Source of the DNA: Lobosporangium transversale
Taxonomy: Eukaryota > Mortierellomycota > Mortierellomycetes > Mortierellales > Mortierellaceae
Assembly: GCF_002105155.1 (NCBI RefSeq)
Contig: NW_019028985.1
Location: 913,853-977,852, forward strand
Length of the DNA: 64,000 bases
Direction: 5' to 3'
Positions 1 through 12,068 of this stretch are shown piece after piece (positions within the stretch are counted from its first letter, which is position 1; the number at the start of each line of letters is the position of its first letter). The notes beneath the pieces are model-generated. The model was not told where the DNA came from. It saw nothing but the letters and a program-made list of their open reading frames with translations, and ran no database searches. Made by a program: the position numbers and the translations under genes.

Positions 1-2137
1 GTCTTCGCCTTCAACGTCAAATATACCTACTATTAACAATGGCTCTGGGCCAAATCACCGTACTACTCTTTTTTCCTCTACTTCGTCTTCTCGCGCACCA
101 AGTCGACAACAGCAGCATAATTCATCTAGTAGACATGCTTCTCCTGTTTCTTCTGCTTCTGTAGCCGCAGTGCAGTATCATACATATGTATCACGACCCA
201 CTAACACGACTTCAATGCCAGCCACGATCACGACTACACCGCGTAAATCCTCTCTTTCCGTCTCTCAAAAGCCGGTCCTCCCACCCCTAAGTTTTCACAA
301 CACTCGTGATAATAATTTGGCACTCTCAATGGTCAATGCAGGGGTTGACCTGGAGGATTCATCTACATCAAGGGCTGCCGAAAATGTCATCGTTACGGTC
401 AGACTTAGACCTTTTAGTATCTCGGAGCTAAAGGCTGCAGGAAGAGAACCCATGGAAGTGTGGGCAGTCCATGATAACTCACGGATCAGTTATTCGGAAG
501 ACTACTCAATGCGGGAACGCCGGGCCGCAGTTGACTATAGTTATGGTAAAAATGATGGGTTTGCGGGTTTTGAGGTGTTACAAATTACACAATAAATTGC
601 AGTCGAAGTTTATTTTGAATTGAAATCATGTTTGATACTTACTGCGTTTTTGCTTTCTTACTCTGATGAAATAGATCATGCCTTGACCGGCAGTGATAAT
701 GAGCTAATTTACAATACAAGCGTAAAGAGTCTGGTCCAGTCCACGATGGAGGGTTTTAACGGTACAGCCTAATTAAGACTGCTAACTAGCTTTTTTGTTC
801 TTTCTATTTTTTTTTTCCAGCTGCACAATCTCTTTTCGAAAAATAGGAGACCAACAATGTGTTTCTGATACTGATTTAATTTCTCATTTTTAGGCACGGT
901 CTTCGCTTATGGACAAACATCATCGGGAAAGACATATGTAAGCAAGCACTCTGAAGGGGATATAAGTAAATAGAACAGTTCATTTTAGATGCATAATTAG
1001 TTTCTAACACCTTTTAATTGTTTTAACGCTGCATGATGTTAGACAATGGTATGTTACATTTTGTGAAATGAAGTTTAAAGCGCTGCCATGTGGTTTAGTG
1101 CCCTGCTCTTATATAGTTCAAGATGTTCAATTTTTTTTTTTCCTTCCTTCTTTGTTTCGATTTATTGTTTTAGAGTGGAACAGAGAAACAACCTGGAATA
1201 ATCAGCCGCGCAGTTGAAGACATATTCAAATATATCCGCGAAAACCCTGAACGTGAGTTTCTCTTGCGCGTTTCGTACTTGGAAATTTATAAAGAGAGCA
1301 TTCGTGACTTACTTTCCCCGGAGGCTATTGATCTGCGAATCCATGAGGATCGAAAGGTATACACTATGAGCTTTTCTTTTCATTTTTTTGTTTGTCTGAT
1401 TATTCATTCGATTGTCCTAACCTTCTTGGACTCATGTGGACTCATTTGTTGCTTCTTCTTCTTTTTCATAATAGGGTGGGATCTATGTCAGTCCACTAAA
1501 AGAAGAGATTGTAACCACACCAAGTCAAGCCATGAGAATTATTCAACGAGGAGATTGTATGGTGATTTAAAGAAGGAAAAAAAAAAGCGCCTGGGTATAA
1601 AATCAATCAAAAGAAATTATTGAGTTCAAACTAAGCGTATGCTGAAATATTGTTCTTATAACTTATAGATCAAAGGCATACAAGTTCCACCGATTACAAT
1701 GCTCATAGCAGCAGGTCACATTCTATTTTCCAAATTGTACATAGCATAGGCTAAAGTCAGAGTAGCAATCTTAATGTTTGCAGGGTGCTGCACCTTTTTT
1801 ATGATCGGTAGTTAATTTTTGAGCTTATCCCCCACTCTTTCTAGGTTGTTGAAAGTAGAGAACGTGCTCCAACTGCACCCTTAAGCCCTACAGGACGAAA
1901 GATGAGTTTTGGACAAAAATCTCCCAGTGCTGTTCGTGTTTCACAACTCAACTTGATTGACCTTGCTGGATCTGAAAAGGCTTCTTCCGATATAGAGCGA
2001 CGCAAAGAAGGAGCATTTATTAACAAATCACTATTGGCTCTTGGCACAGTTATTTCAAAGTTGGCAGATCATAAAGGGAAAGTTTAAAGTGCATAGGGAA
2101 CAGTCAATTCGTTTTTAATATCCTGAAATCCTAAGCC

Positions 2138-2174
<37 letters not shown>

Positions 2175-3791
2175 TCTGATATATATGATCTCTTTGGGAC
2201 TCATAGGACGCATATCCCGTATCGCGACTCCAAACTGACAAGGTTATTGCAATCATCCCTCAGCGGTAATGCTCGAGTGTCTGTCATTTGTACCATCAGC
2301 CCAGCGCTCCAGAATGTAGAAGAATCGCATAATACTCTTAAATTCGCAGCTCGGGTTAAGAAGGTGGTCACCAAAGCACATACCAATCAGGTCATGGATG
2401 ACAAAGCGTTGTTAGAGAAGTACCGTCGCGAAATCAGTGAGCTCAGAGCACAGTTGCTATTGATGGCAGCTCAAGCAGCAGATGGAGCTGATGGTGGCAT
2501 TGTTCATGGGTCTGGACAGCATGTAGAGCTTTCGGACCTTTTAGCGAAGGAGCGGCTCAAGCATGAGGAAGAAATGATTGAGATGAATATGGTCAGGAAT
2601 GCGCTTAAGGAGCGTATCGATCATTTGACTAAACTGATCTTGACATCCCAATCTATCGACGCTAGAACGGGTGCTGCTAGCAGTGGTCAAGTGCCGATGG
2701 GGCGATATACGGTCGAGACTTCGGCTGATGGAAGTCTGATGGAATTTCCGAAGGAGATTGAGACACGACTGGCTAGAAAGGATACGATCGTTCGACAACT
2801 GCAGTCTGAGCTGGAAGCCCAACAGGAGAAGGTGGCACTGATGAAGAGTGTACTCCAGAAGACTGCCAAAGGTGAAACGGTTGATATTGAAAGGACACTG
2901 GCACGAGTTGAAATGGAGCCGAGAGAAAAGTTTTTGATTGAAAAACGGGCCTCTATCAGGAACTTGAATGGTTTGATGTGGCAAGATGGAGCAACAGGCA
3001 GCACTGCTAGCGCTAAAAGATTGAGCAAAGAGATCCACCCAACTATCGTTGCAGGCGGCGACAATGGTGTCTCTAACCAAGTCATTACGCATCAACGGAG
3101 TTCAAGCGGCGGCAATCATGACGAGGGCAAGGATGATTCTTTAGAATTACTTGAGAGTGAACACCTTGCAATCGATGATGAGGAAGAAGATGAGGACTTG
3201 ATGGATACACCATGGAACCGTGCTGAACTGATTTCATTGCGCCAAGCTAAGCGTGAGCTTGAGATTGTAGTGATTGAGCAGGAGAAGAAGCTGGAAGAAC
3301 AAGAAAAGAAACTAGAGGAAATGGTAGCGTTTGAAGACTCGGAGGATTTCAAGATGTTAGTGATTGAGCTTGAGGAGCAACGCGAGAAAATTTTGGCGAT
3401 GGAGGAGGAGCGTGAAGGGTTTAGAGCTACGATTGCAGAGCTTAAGAACAGGATCCGGAAGCTAGATTTAGACCGTGCAGAGTATGGGGGCGGAGCTGCG
3501 GTTGAAAGTATGGCAACAACCTTTCCGGCTACTACTGTAAATATTTCGTCCCCGCCTTCATCATCACCATCATCACCGGCACTCAGAGCTGCAGCGACAA
3601 TCACAAACAACAGCCTAACAGCAGCAGCGTCTGCAAGCAAGATTCAGCAGCTGGAGATGATGTTGCAGCAAGAACGGAGGCTGAGGACAGAAGAGCGGGC
3701 GAAGAGTATGAGTCGCATCGTGTCCTTAGAAACTGAGGTGACGATTTTGAAAGCAGAGCAGTCTGTGCGGGAACTCGATTTGAACAGTTAA
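1..3791 (+). CDS. Kinesin-7 type motor protein (CENP-E/Kip2-like), 5' partial
   Basis: Microtubule motor ATPase. The frame is open from base 2, so the N-terminus lies outside the window; the visible part before the motor is Ser/Thr/Pro-rich. Inferred exons: 1-545, 675-761, 894-937, 1043-1048, 1174-1356, 1475-1556, 1669-1736, 1845-2081 and 2207-3791. Motor motifs in order are [24 protein letters not shown] (P-loop, with TM supplied by a 6-nt exon), [26 protein letters not shown] (switch I), [11 protein letters not shown] (switch II) and [14 protein letters not shown]. The neck and tail hold long Glu/Lys/Leu coiled coils (about 2390-2900 and 3240-3480) and a Ser/Pro patch. The last intron does not keep frame with canonical ends: two bases are missing at 2081/2207 (see findings). 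The family is certain from the motor. Kinesin-7 is inferred from motor sequence and the N-terminal Ser-rich extension; other N-kinesins are possible. Confidence 0.9.
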
Positions 3792-3927
3792 ATTATAAAT
3801 GTGATGATACATAGTCATATAAAGTGTAAAGCAGTTGCATTCGAAGATTGTGCGCGCGTACATTGTTTTATTCAGAAGTACGGGGAAAGTTTATCGCGAT
3901 CGATTATGGCTACAACTCCCTCTCTGC

Positions 3928-4899
3928 TTATAGTATTCCTTCCATAATAGGCATCACCGCTGTCAATCCATTAGTTGCATTTAGTATTTCTGTTACTCCT
4001 TCCTTAGAGGACACATCCCCTGTCTTAATATCATCTCGCTTTCCTATCGATCCTTTTCTTCCTTTGGCACCCTTGTTATCATTTTTGTCTAGTATTCCAT
4101 GTGAGATCTTTACTCCCTCCATTGTGACACCCATATTTCTCAAGTTCATCAGTAGCCGATCAAAGTGTCTCTGGCCTGGTCGATAATGTCCTGATTTCGG
4201 ATTGATCTTGACTAGTTTTCCGCGATTAACCACAATCCCTCCTGCAGCGCAAACAGTGCCACCTCCCAAAAAGCTTGAATGATGAAATTGTCCTTTGATC
4301 TTTTGAGCAATATAGAGCGTCCCTTGCGGGTCCGTTACGTAAATGTATTTACACTTGTTCCGTATTCGTTTCTTTTCTAGGCGGGTTGCTTCGTCATCAT
4401 TCTCATTCGTTTCGGGTAATATCTCTGATACATCGACCTCATCTTCCGGCTGGATTGATTCTGGAAGTGTATGGACTAATTCACCAGAGATTTTGTAGTA
4501 TAGCAGCCCATCTATTGCATGGACTGCATAATAGGCCCGCTCATGTTCTTGTAGGTATTGAACTCGCTGTTTGTCTAGAAGCGCTCGAGGTCGATCCTCT
4601 AGGTCGACATTTTTGCCATCGCCTTTGTCCAACCAATAAAAAAAGTTTTCAGACGTGTCCTGCTCTAACCAACACTCATGATAAGCCTATTATGAAAGAA
4701 TAAAAGAAATAAATAGAAAAGGGCCCTCTGTTCAAATGGTTTCTTTCCGAATATAGATCATCTAGCGTTGTGTTTTTTACCTTTAAGTTTGATCCGTAAC
4801 GGTGCTTCTTGTCTGACAATTCAAGCCAATGCTCTGTAAGCTATAATGAAATACATATATATGTCAGTAATTTTACTACTTTTCGCCGACCCATTAATT

Positions 4900-4933
<34 letters not shown>

Positions 4934-5013
4934 GAGATGCTTATTACCAAGACCAGTGCTTCCTCGGCTGAGATAGCACCACTTCCCTAAAGAGTGTGGA
5001 TTTTGTTCAAATC

Positions 5014-5045
<32 letters not shown>

Positions 5046-6317
5046 GAAAAGAGATGAGAGGAGGATTAGTCACTATAGCCATTTTGTTACTTGTGGGCGC
5101 AGTGTTAGAGGATACCGTACGTCTAAAATAGTTGATACGGGTGTAGTGGTCATGGTTACTGCGGCTTAATGGTTTATAGTGAATTAAAAGATGATTGTCC
5201 TCGGTTTTTATGCACTATGATGCCTGCAGTCTCTGTCCTTATGCCCAGTTAACTGTTCGTGAAGGCTGAAGTAAGGGGGGCGAAGGTGAGAGAAAAAGTG
5301 AAATCATTGTAGACGATGTGACCTTTGGTGAAGGAAAAAATAAAATGCATAAAGCATCAGAGGTAGAGTCCTAAAATCATATGAGATCAGTTTTTTTTTT
5401 ACCTTGCCCAATCTTGAGCTAAGAAACTCGGCTCTTCGCCACACGCAACGTGTCCTGTTTACACTCTCAGTGGAATGCTTAAGCTCGAGGGGGGCCTGCT
5501 GTTGATGCAAATTGACTGAGGAGAGAAGCAATATTTGTTATTTGAATGGGACAGAAAGTCAAATAAGGCCTGTTGATGCCTCTCACCCAAGAGCTAATAA
5601 TTACCTTGTGCATCTGATTTGTGAATATACTCAATACGGCTATAATCAATGAGATGTCTCCATTTCTAATTAAGGTCGAGTCCCAAGAGAGAGGATTAAA
5701 GAAGGGTTGTGGATTTTAACATCATTGTTGATGTTTCTTTTTCTTATAGAGTAACTAAACCAACTGATCAATCAAACCATGTGCATGATTTTTTATCCCT
5801 TTTGCTCACTCACTCAAAAGTTCCAATAGGCCCCCCTTTTTTTTCCACTCCATCCAGAAGTGGGCCCGCATCATGTCTTTTTATCACAGAATCATGATCA
5901 TGGGCGTTATCCATCGTAGTTATTATTATTATTTTATTTTTACCTTGGATACTGTCAATGGTGGAGCATAAAGATCTCTGCGAACTCTACAAGGATATAT
6001 AATAAAGGTATGTCATTAGGAGCCTTTGTATTATTTGTCCACCATTGCACAAAGATTTCCAAAGTCTCTTGGTGGAAACATTCATGGTCAAAGATGAAGA
6101 GGAGCATTTACTGGTATCCACGGTAGACTGATTGAATGAGGGTAGCAGCATTATTTAGTTTTGCAATTCGTTCTTCGTTCAGTTGTCTTTTTTCTTCGTT
6201 GTTGTTGTCTTCCTTGCTCAGGAAAGTGTCTTTGTTGTCCTGAGTGTCCGGTGTGGATGAATGAAACGAATGAGGGACATCGGTTGCACAGGCAACATTA
6301 GCAGTTGCGATGGTCAT
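3928..6317 (-). CDS. IQM-like calmodulin-binding protein with an IQ motif
   Basis: Inferred 426-aa protein from seven exons, all GT-AG and phase-consistent: 6317-6112, 5986-5944, 5665-5605, 5515-5403, 4986-4948, 4840-4781 and 4686-3928. Around residues 59-72 is an IQ motif, IQSVYRGYQVR (IQxxxRGxxxR), which binds calmodulin in other proteins; intron 1 splits its last Gln codon. The rest matches the plant/fungal IQM architecture: a WRRAEFLSSRLGK segment, LTEHWLELSDKKHRYG, ENFFYWLDKGDGK, LEDRPRALLDKQRVQYL, GLLYYKISGE, then YVTDPQGTLYIAQKIKGQFHHSS, SSFLGGGTVCAAGG and SGHYRPGQRHFDRLL. The family is recognised from memory of IQM proteins. The biochemical function is not established; a Ca2+/calmodulin-linked role is inferred. 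It is convergent with the kinesin, with 136 bases between the two ends. Confidence 0.88.
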
Positions 6318-7125
6318 AATGTAAATGGGATGAGTAATGGTTACCAGTTTTGCTTTTTGTCAGTGAGTCAATGGTGCAAATGAAAGGAAAGAGAACACGA
6401 GACCGTTTACTTGATCCAAACGTCCAACGGTGCCATTGGTTGCTTGTTGTAATATTGCTCAGGGCTCTTTTTATATATATATACTCGTGATAAAATGTTC
6501 AGAAACAACCATCAGAAGAAAATGACGCGAAATGCATTACTTCAGATCTGGTCTGCCTTAAAACTAAGGGCACAATCCAAAAGATTATTCCGTTCTGCCG
6601 CGCTGCCTTTTGTAAAAATACCTCTGAAAGGGATGCATTTCGCTTTTCAGTACATCACTCTTTCTGATCTAGAGAGAACGCCTAGACAAAGAGAGCTCCT
6701 TGATCTTAAAAGTTTATACCTTTTTTTTTAAACTTTTTTTTACCGCTTTGTTTACTGTCGCCTTTATATTTGTCAAGGGGCGCAGTCTTTAACAGCGTTG
6801 CAATGAACGAGATGCAGGTGATGCGTTAGGATATCTACAAAAAAAAAAAAAAAAAACGCTTCATTATCCATAAAATATGCCCTTGTAATCAATCAAATAA
6901 AAAAAAAATAAAAAACCCTTTCTTCAAGTATAATTAAAGCCTGGAGACGAACTGTGCATGTTTCGTTTCATGCAAAAAGCCTTGAAGAATATTATGACAT
7001 TGTGAAAGGCATTGAACGATAAAGTTGTGGTTGAAACATAACCTTTGCATGTGGATAGTTTTGGCAGCTAAACGTGGCATTGTCATGAAACATCGTAGAC
7101 GACTACTTGGGACCAAAAGGAAAAT

Positions 7126-7160
<35 letters not shown>

Positions 7161-7551
7161 AGTTATTACAAAAATAAACCGATTCATGCATAAAATGAAT
7201 GTATACTTACTGTTATTGCACCGACTATCTACTCTGTGGCACTACATTGGTAATTGGGATAATCTGAATCCTCACCAGTTATGAATCATGTTATTTTTAC
7301 TCCGAGGAGAATTCTGTGCCCCGGTTTTTTGGGCCGATCAAGTTACACCATTGTGCAACAGATAAAGGCAAAGTAAGTTTATTACTAAAATCATTTCAAT
7401 TAGCTTCGCCACAGCTAGCAATTGCGATGCTTAAAAAGGCGCGTTCCTCTTCTCTTTTTTTCCCCTCTTCTTCATTACATATTTCAAGCTCCGACTTCGT
7501 TTCCTCTTATTATTATCGTATCGCAAGGAAAATCACAAGCACTTCACAATA
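6318..7551. other. Divergent intergenic region (IQM-like / lipase)
   Basis: Shared upstream region of the two divergent genes. It contains a (TA)n stretch near 6470-6483 and A runs at about 6840-6856 and 7127-7156. Only short ORFs with no family motif or splice support are present. I see no gene here. Confidence 0.6.
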
Positions 7552-10408
7552 ATGACCTGGATTGTGGATTTCACCTCACAGCAAAATCAATTTTCTTTCG
7601 TTCCACCTGAACCCGCACCTGAGAAGTCCGGTGTCCATAGCCGCCACCTTCAAGAGTTCTGTACCTTTATCCCTTCTTCTAGTGCTAGCGCTGATAGCGC
7701 TGGAGCCAGAGCTGATCGGAATAAACACCACTATGAGTCCTTTAGTGCTCCTACTAGTCCTACTCTTCAGAAATTTAGCAGCATTTGCTGCTCAGAAGAT
7801 CATAGTAATGGCGGTAAAGCTGAGCATTATGCGCTCAGAGAAATTATCCCTATCAAAGTCATGGACTTCCTCAATTACTTGGTAAACCTATTCAACTTCT
7901 ATATCAAAAGTATACGAGATCCATCTTCCATTCCAGGCGTAAGTTTATGGAGCCGAGCCTATGCATTGGGTGCCTTGCCCGTCATGACAGGGTTCTTGGT
8001 GTTCATTCAAGGGTGTATCACGTTAGCCATTCAGGGAATAACTTATACAAAACTTGGTCAGAAGGCATACGAGTGGCTTATGAGTGACCAAATCCTGTTG
8101 CTTGATCCAACTGGTAAGTGTAAATAAGGAGACGAACATACAAGCAATAGTCATTTGTACCGGCGCCATGTTAGCTTACTTTGCCTTTATTTACTTTGTT
8201 TGGGCTCATGCTTAGACGAGGTTGACCCTAACGGCCTAAACGAGGCCTTAAAGCAACTGGCAGATACGCAACCACAGCCCAGGCCCATATTCAGCTACTT
8301 CCTCGCGCATCTGCTACTGACCTTATCGACTGTCACATATGAACGCGACGATGAACTGGTTCGGAAGGCATCTTTAGCCATGAAAAATATGAATAGTGAT
8401 ATAGAGAGAGCTAAGGCAGCCGAATGGCTTTATGCCAGCGAGCTTAGCATTGATAACAAGGCTCAGCGTCTTGGCATGAGGTTCACAGGGATTAGTGAGC
8501 TCAAGACATTGGGTGGGCCTTATGCTGGCCTGTTCTATAATAACCATGCTATCGTCTTGGTCTTCAAGGGTACATCTCCTCTTGCCTTCAGTAGGTGAAA
8601 GATCATTTTGCTTTTGTATAGATATGTGAAAACATTTTTTGCAACATTCTGCAGCACTATACTAACATATATTCCCCCCCCCCCCCCCTCCCTTTTTTTT
8701 TTTTAAGATGAATTTCTAATTGATGGCAGTATCCAGCGCGTAGACGCAAGTGAGTATCTCTATGGGGAAGTCCATAAAGGTTTTTACGAGTTTCTTTTCC
8801 CTGACCCAATGCCTCAAACCAAGCAAGCCTCATATAACCCTTTTCAAACCATCATGGAGACTGTTTTTGAAGAAGCCAGGAGAATTAAGCGACAAACAGG
8901 GAAGCCCGCGAACCTCTGGATTACAGGGCATTCTCTTGGTAAAGGCAGCTGTCATATAATACTTTCATTCATTATAGATTCATAGATGAACGGGACAGCC
9001 TTTAAACTTTTTTAATTTTTCCTATTTTATTTGCGCTATTATGGTGCCGTTAATAGGTGCAGCCCTTGCAGCTATAGCAGTGGCTCGAATGCAAATGGCC
9101 CTTCGTCCCGATGATCCACTCTTCAAGGATTGTGATCCAGCTACGATAAGGACCCATAACAGCGATGGTACCCCACGAACAGTGCTGGATGAGATGCTTT
9201 GCCGTTACATCGCCTCAGCAAGTTCACCTCACTCTACTTTCTTATCCTCGGCCGCCACGTTCCCGCTTACAAAGCTTCGACGTCATCGCCACCACCATCA
9301 TACTCATCACACCAAGGATGGCAAGGGTGAGAAGTATAAGGAGTGTAAGGAGCGTAAGGAGGATGAAAGTAGTGAGTCTGATGGACAGCATGACCACCAG
9401 CACGAACAGCATGAAGAAAGCACGGATCAATTACTCATCCTTCGCGACTGCTATACCTTTGCATCCCCCAAAATTGGCAACAGCAAGTTTGCAAAGGAGT
9501 TCGATGAGCATCACGTCAGGTTTCATTCTAAGAGTTGCTATAAGCCGGTGCTTTACCGTGTAGCAATTGATTTGGATGTCGTCCCAAGGCTGCCACCAGG
9601 CTGCAGCACGGATCCTGATGATACACGTGAACGTATGTTCCCGTGCATTCAATGTGCCAATAGAGTAACTGTATCACAGTCATCATCATCAGCAGCGGCG
9701 ATAGGTCCGTTGTTTAGACAACAGGCAGATGTAGAAGGAGAGCCGCTGTTGTCAAATCCTGTTAGCTATGGTGCTGTCGAAAGCACTTCCACCCAGACCA
9801 TAGAGGTGGTGACAGCAGTATCAACAACAATACCAGAAACCTCTAAAAGACCACCGCCCTCTCCACATACACATATGACTTCATTGCTAGATTACAGACA
9901 CGTTGGTCAGCTAGTATGCCTTTCGAATTCATATATCTCTCCAATCGTCAAACCCTCCGAGTTACAATCAAACCTCTCTGCCAATGTCCTGCGAACAGAC
10001 AAAGAAACGCAGCTGCTCCTTGACTATATCGATGCGGTCCTTCGTGTATCCGAGGATGACTTGTGTCAAGAAGATTCAGGAAATAACGACAGTAATAGTA
10101 GCGACCGCAGCAACAAGAGCAAGGACAAGGCAGAGAGCTTTGTCAAGTGCCGCACATTCGATGCAGCTAAGATCAAGCGAGAGATGGAGAAGGCTAAAGT
10201 ACGCCGTGATTTGGATGAGCTCAACTGGCTGCGAGTGCCCTGTGATGCCGAGAAGTTCCTGTTGACGTTTTCCGGCGTGATTTCACATTCCCCAGCAGCG
10301 TACCAGAGAAACCTGGTGAAGTCGAGATATCATTTCAAGAGCTTTCCAGGACCAGAGATGATGCAGAAGTTATATTACCTTCAGCAACAACAACAGCAAA
10401 CCCATTAG
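7552..10408 (+). CDS. Class 3 lipase (alpha/beta hydrolase), membrane-associated
   Basis: Predicted triacylglycerol-lipase-like serine hydrolase of 839 aa. Exons: 7552-8113, 8216-8590, 8708-8938 and 9057-10408, all GT-AG and in phase. The nucleophile elbow ITGHSLGAALA (Ser near residue 388) is split by intron 3. The Asp lies in a DVVPRLPPG motif (about residue 563) and the His probably in YRHVGQL (about residue 670), the usual lipase_3 order. An N-terminal Ser-rich region precedes a hydrophobic segment (ALPVMTGFLVFIQGCITLAI), so membrane attachment is likely. His/Lys/Glu-rich and Ser/Asn-rich inserts interrupt the core (9270-9425 and 10075-10130). The start at 7552 is the first ATG of the frame; 7861 is an alternative. 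A coding-like frame continues past the stop in another register (see findings), so the C-terminus is uncertain. Confidence 0.85.
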
Positions 10409-11012
10409 CATCGCCAGAAACCTCGAGCGATAGGGATGGTGGCGACACCATCCAACATTACGATAACGACAATGACTTCAAGGTCAAATATTATTTCTTC
10501 ATTCATGCCTTCTTCATCCAGATCAGATCCCTGCACCACAAAAGGCTAAAGATATTAGTCAAGGATGTTCAGAAGCAAAACTAGCCAAGATAGGATTTTA
10601 GCGACTCAGCGAAGGCATACACATACACGGCTATTTGGGAGTAGAAATCGACATGACAACGCGTAAGAAGGATATAGAAGTTAGTGCTTTTCCCGTGCAT
10701 AGTGTTTTGGACGAGGCAAAAAAAATAAAAAAATAAAAAAAGATTATAAAGTATAGATATACATCTTATTATCTTTATTTTTACAGATTGCTGGTAGAAG
10801 CACAATGTGGGGGAGGAGCCATGTAACATTCGTGAGGGGGCAATGCATCCAAATCTTTTCGTGTAGAAGCTCTTTTTTATTTTTAAAACCACTGATGGGG
10901 CTATTTGGTGGTCGTACAAATAGTTAAGCAGGGGCTTGATCCCTTGATGTTGATGGTTTCTCTCTCTTGCAGGAGTCTCTCTTTTCGTCCGTGTTCAATG
11001 ACGAAGCGCGTA
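10409..11012. other. Intergenic, with possible frameshifted lipase tail
   Basis: The first about 175 bases stay open in another frame until a stop at 10584 (see findings). The remainder is AT-rich with no recognisable gene. Confidence 0.5.
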
Positions 11013-11176
11013 TAGAGTCCTCGTCAAAAAGTCGTCGACTAATATATTTCTCACATTTTTCAATTGAATAAAATACCCTCCGTTTTTAGACAGATAATGT
11101 AAATTTCTGTTTTTTCAGATTTAATTCAAGTTGAATATTTTAAAATATATTAGTCGGCGACTTGGTGAGGACTCTA
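11013..11176. mobile_element. MITE-like inverted-repeat element with TA ends
   Basis: A 164-bp palindromic unit. The left end tagagtcctc (11013-11022) pairs with gaggactcta (11167-11176). Homology continues inward through gtcgactaatatattt on the left and aaatatattagtcggcgac on the right, with a few mismatches and a small gap. Both ends abut TA, consistent with a TA target-site duplication as used by Tc1/mariner elements. There is no coding capacity. The terminal repeats do not match the Tc1-like relic at 43349-44262, so the source transposase is not in this window. Confidence 0.7.
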
Positions 11177-11290
11177 ACCTTCTTTTTTTTTTTTTTTTTT
11201 TTTTTTTTTTGTTTATCTATACTCTCTTCCTCCGAGGAATTATACTTTCAATGCACTGGCATTGGGATCTTGTCATCACCTTAGTTTTGT

Positions 11291-11298
11291 TATAAAAG
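11291..11298 (+). promoter_or_regulatory. TATA box
   Basis: TATAAAAG lies about 150 bases upstream of the ATG at 11451 and is followed by a pyrimidine-rich leader. It argues against the in-frame upstream ATG at 11262 as the start. Confidence 0.5.
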
Positions 11299-11450
11299 CT
11301 CACCTCCATCTCGCTTTCTCTCACATCTACAAAAAAAAAAAAGTTGCACATCCCCTTCCCTTTTTATTCATTTACCATCATGCTCTTCAAGAACCGATCC
11401 TGCTTCTCTCTATTACGGTGTTACAATCCTCACGCGACAGGACGAGCCAC

Positions 11451-11837
11451 ATGGTAGGGGCAGCGCCGCTTGTAAAAGATGGCCTTGGAGGAGGGACCAG
11501 AAAGACCTTAGTGGCAAGACAGAATCCCAATGAAGACCTCAATAGCGGCTACTATATTATCAGGGATCCTGATGGTAGCGGAAACTTGGCCGAAGGAAAA
11601 ATCGAGGGAGATCTAGAAAGAAAAGAGGTTCCGCCACCTGAGTTGGGTTTATCATGCAAGAACGAACATAGCGCAAATGGGGTCTACGAAGTCGAGTGTA
11701 TTGGAGAAGAGTGGGCTGCATATATTGAATGTGAAAAGAAGCGATACATGATGCCATTCTACACAGGCAGTTTCATTGCCACAGTGTTTTGCCCGCCAAA
11801 TAATGTGACCGAGGCTTCCGGTTATACTACAAAATAA
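11451..11837 (+). CDS. Small four-cysteine protein, unknown
   Basis: 128 aa from the ATG at 11451. The same frame is open back to 11262, but a TATA box at 11291 makes that start unlikely. The N-half is charged and Gly-rich. The C-half carries four Cys (SCKNEH, VECIGE, YIECEKK, VFCPPN) and could form two disulphides. No clear signal peptide is present with this start; one could be supplied by an unseen upstream exon. No family is recognised. The next gene, NOC4, is convergent 230 bases away. Coding status is moderately likely from length, amino-acid composition and the upstream TATA box. Confidence 0.45.
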   Translation: MVGAAPLVKDGLGGGTRKTLVARQNPNEDLNSGYYIIRDPDGSGNLAEGKIEGDLERKEVPPPELGLSCKNEHSANGVYEVECIGEEWAAYIECEKKRYMMPFYTGSFIATVFCPPNNVTEASGYTTK

Positions 11838-12068
11838 TACAGACAAACCTCACTTTCTAACCTCTCTTCCACAAGCCGTTATAAATAATCATAATCTCAC
11901 TTCCGATTCAGTCAATAAATATCGCGTAAACTCTCGGATAATTTATATTGAGATGAAGCATGCATCAGATCCCATGGTGACAATAAGGATAGATCTTCTG
12001 GAATGATGGATACGTTCATTTAATTTTATGATTACATCTTTCTATTGATTTCTATTTCGATATCATAT

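Noticed and set aside
2541-3095. 184-aa ORF on the minus strand inside the kinesin tail
   Set aside because: Shadow of coiled-coil coding sequence; no motif, and the opposite strand is clearly coding.
7562-7885. Hydrophobic 107-aa ORF overlapping the start of the lipase gene
   Set aside because: It is the +1 frame of the lipase exon. The lipase frame continues with conserved motifs through correctly phased introns, while this frame ends at 7885 without a useful donor.
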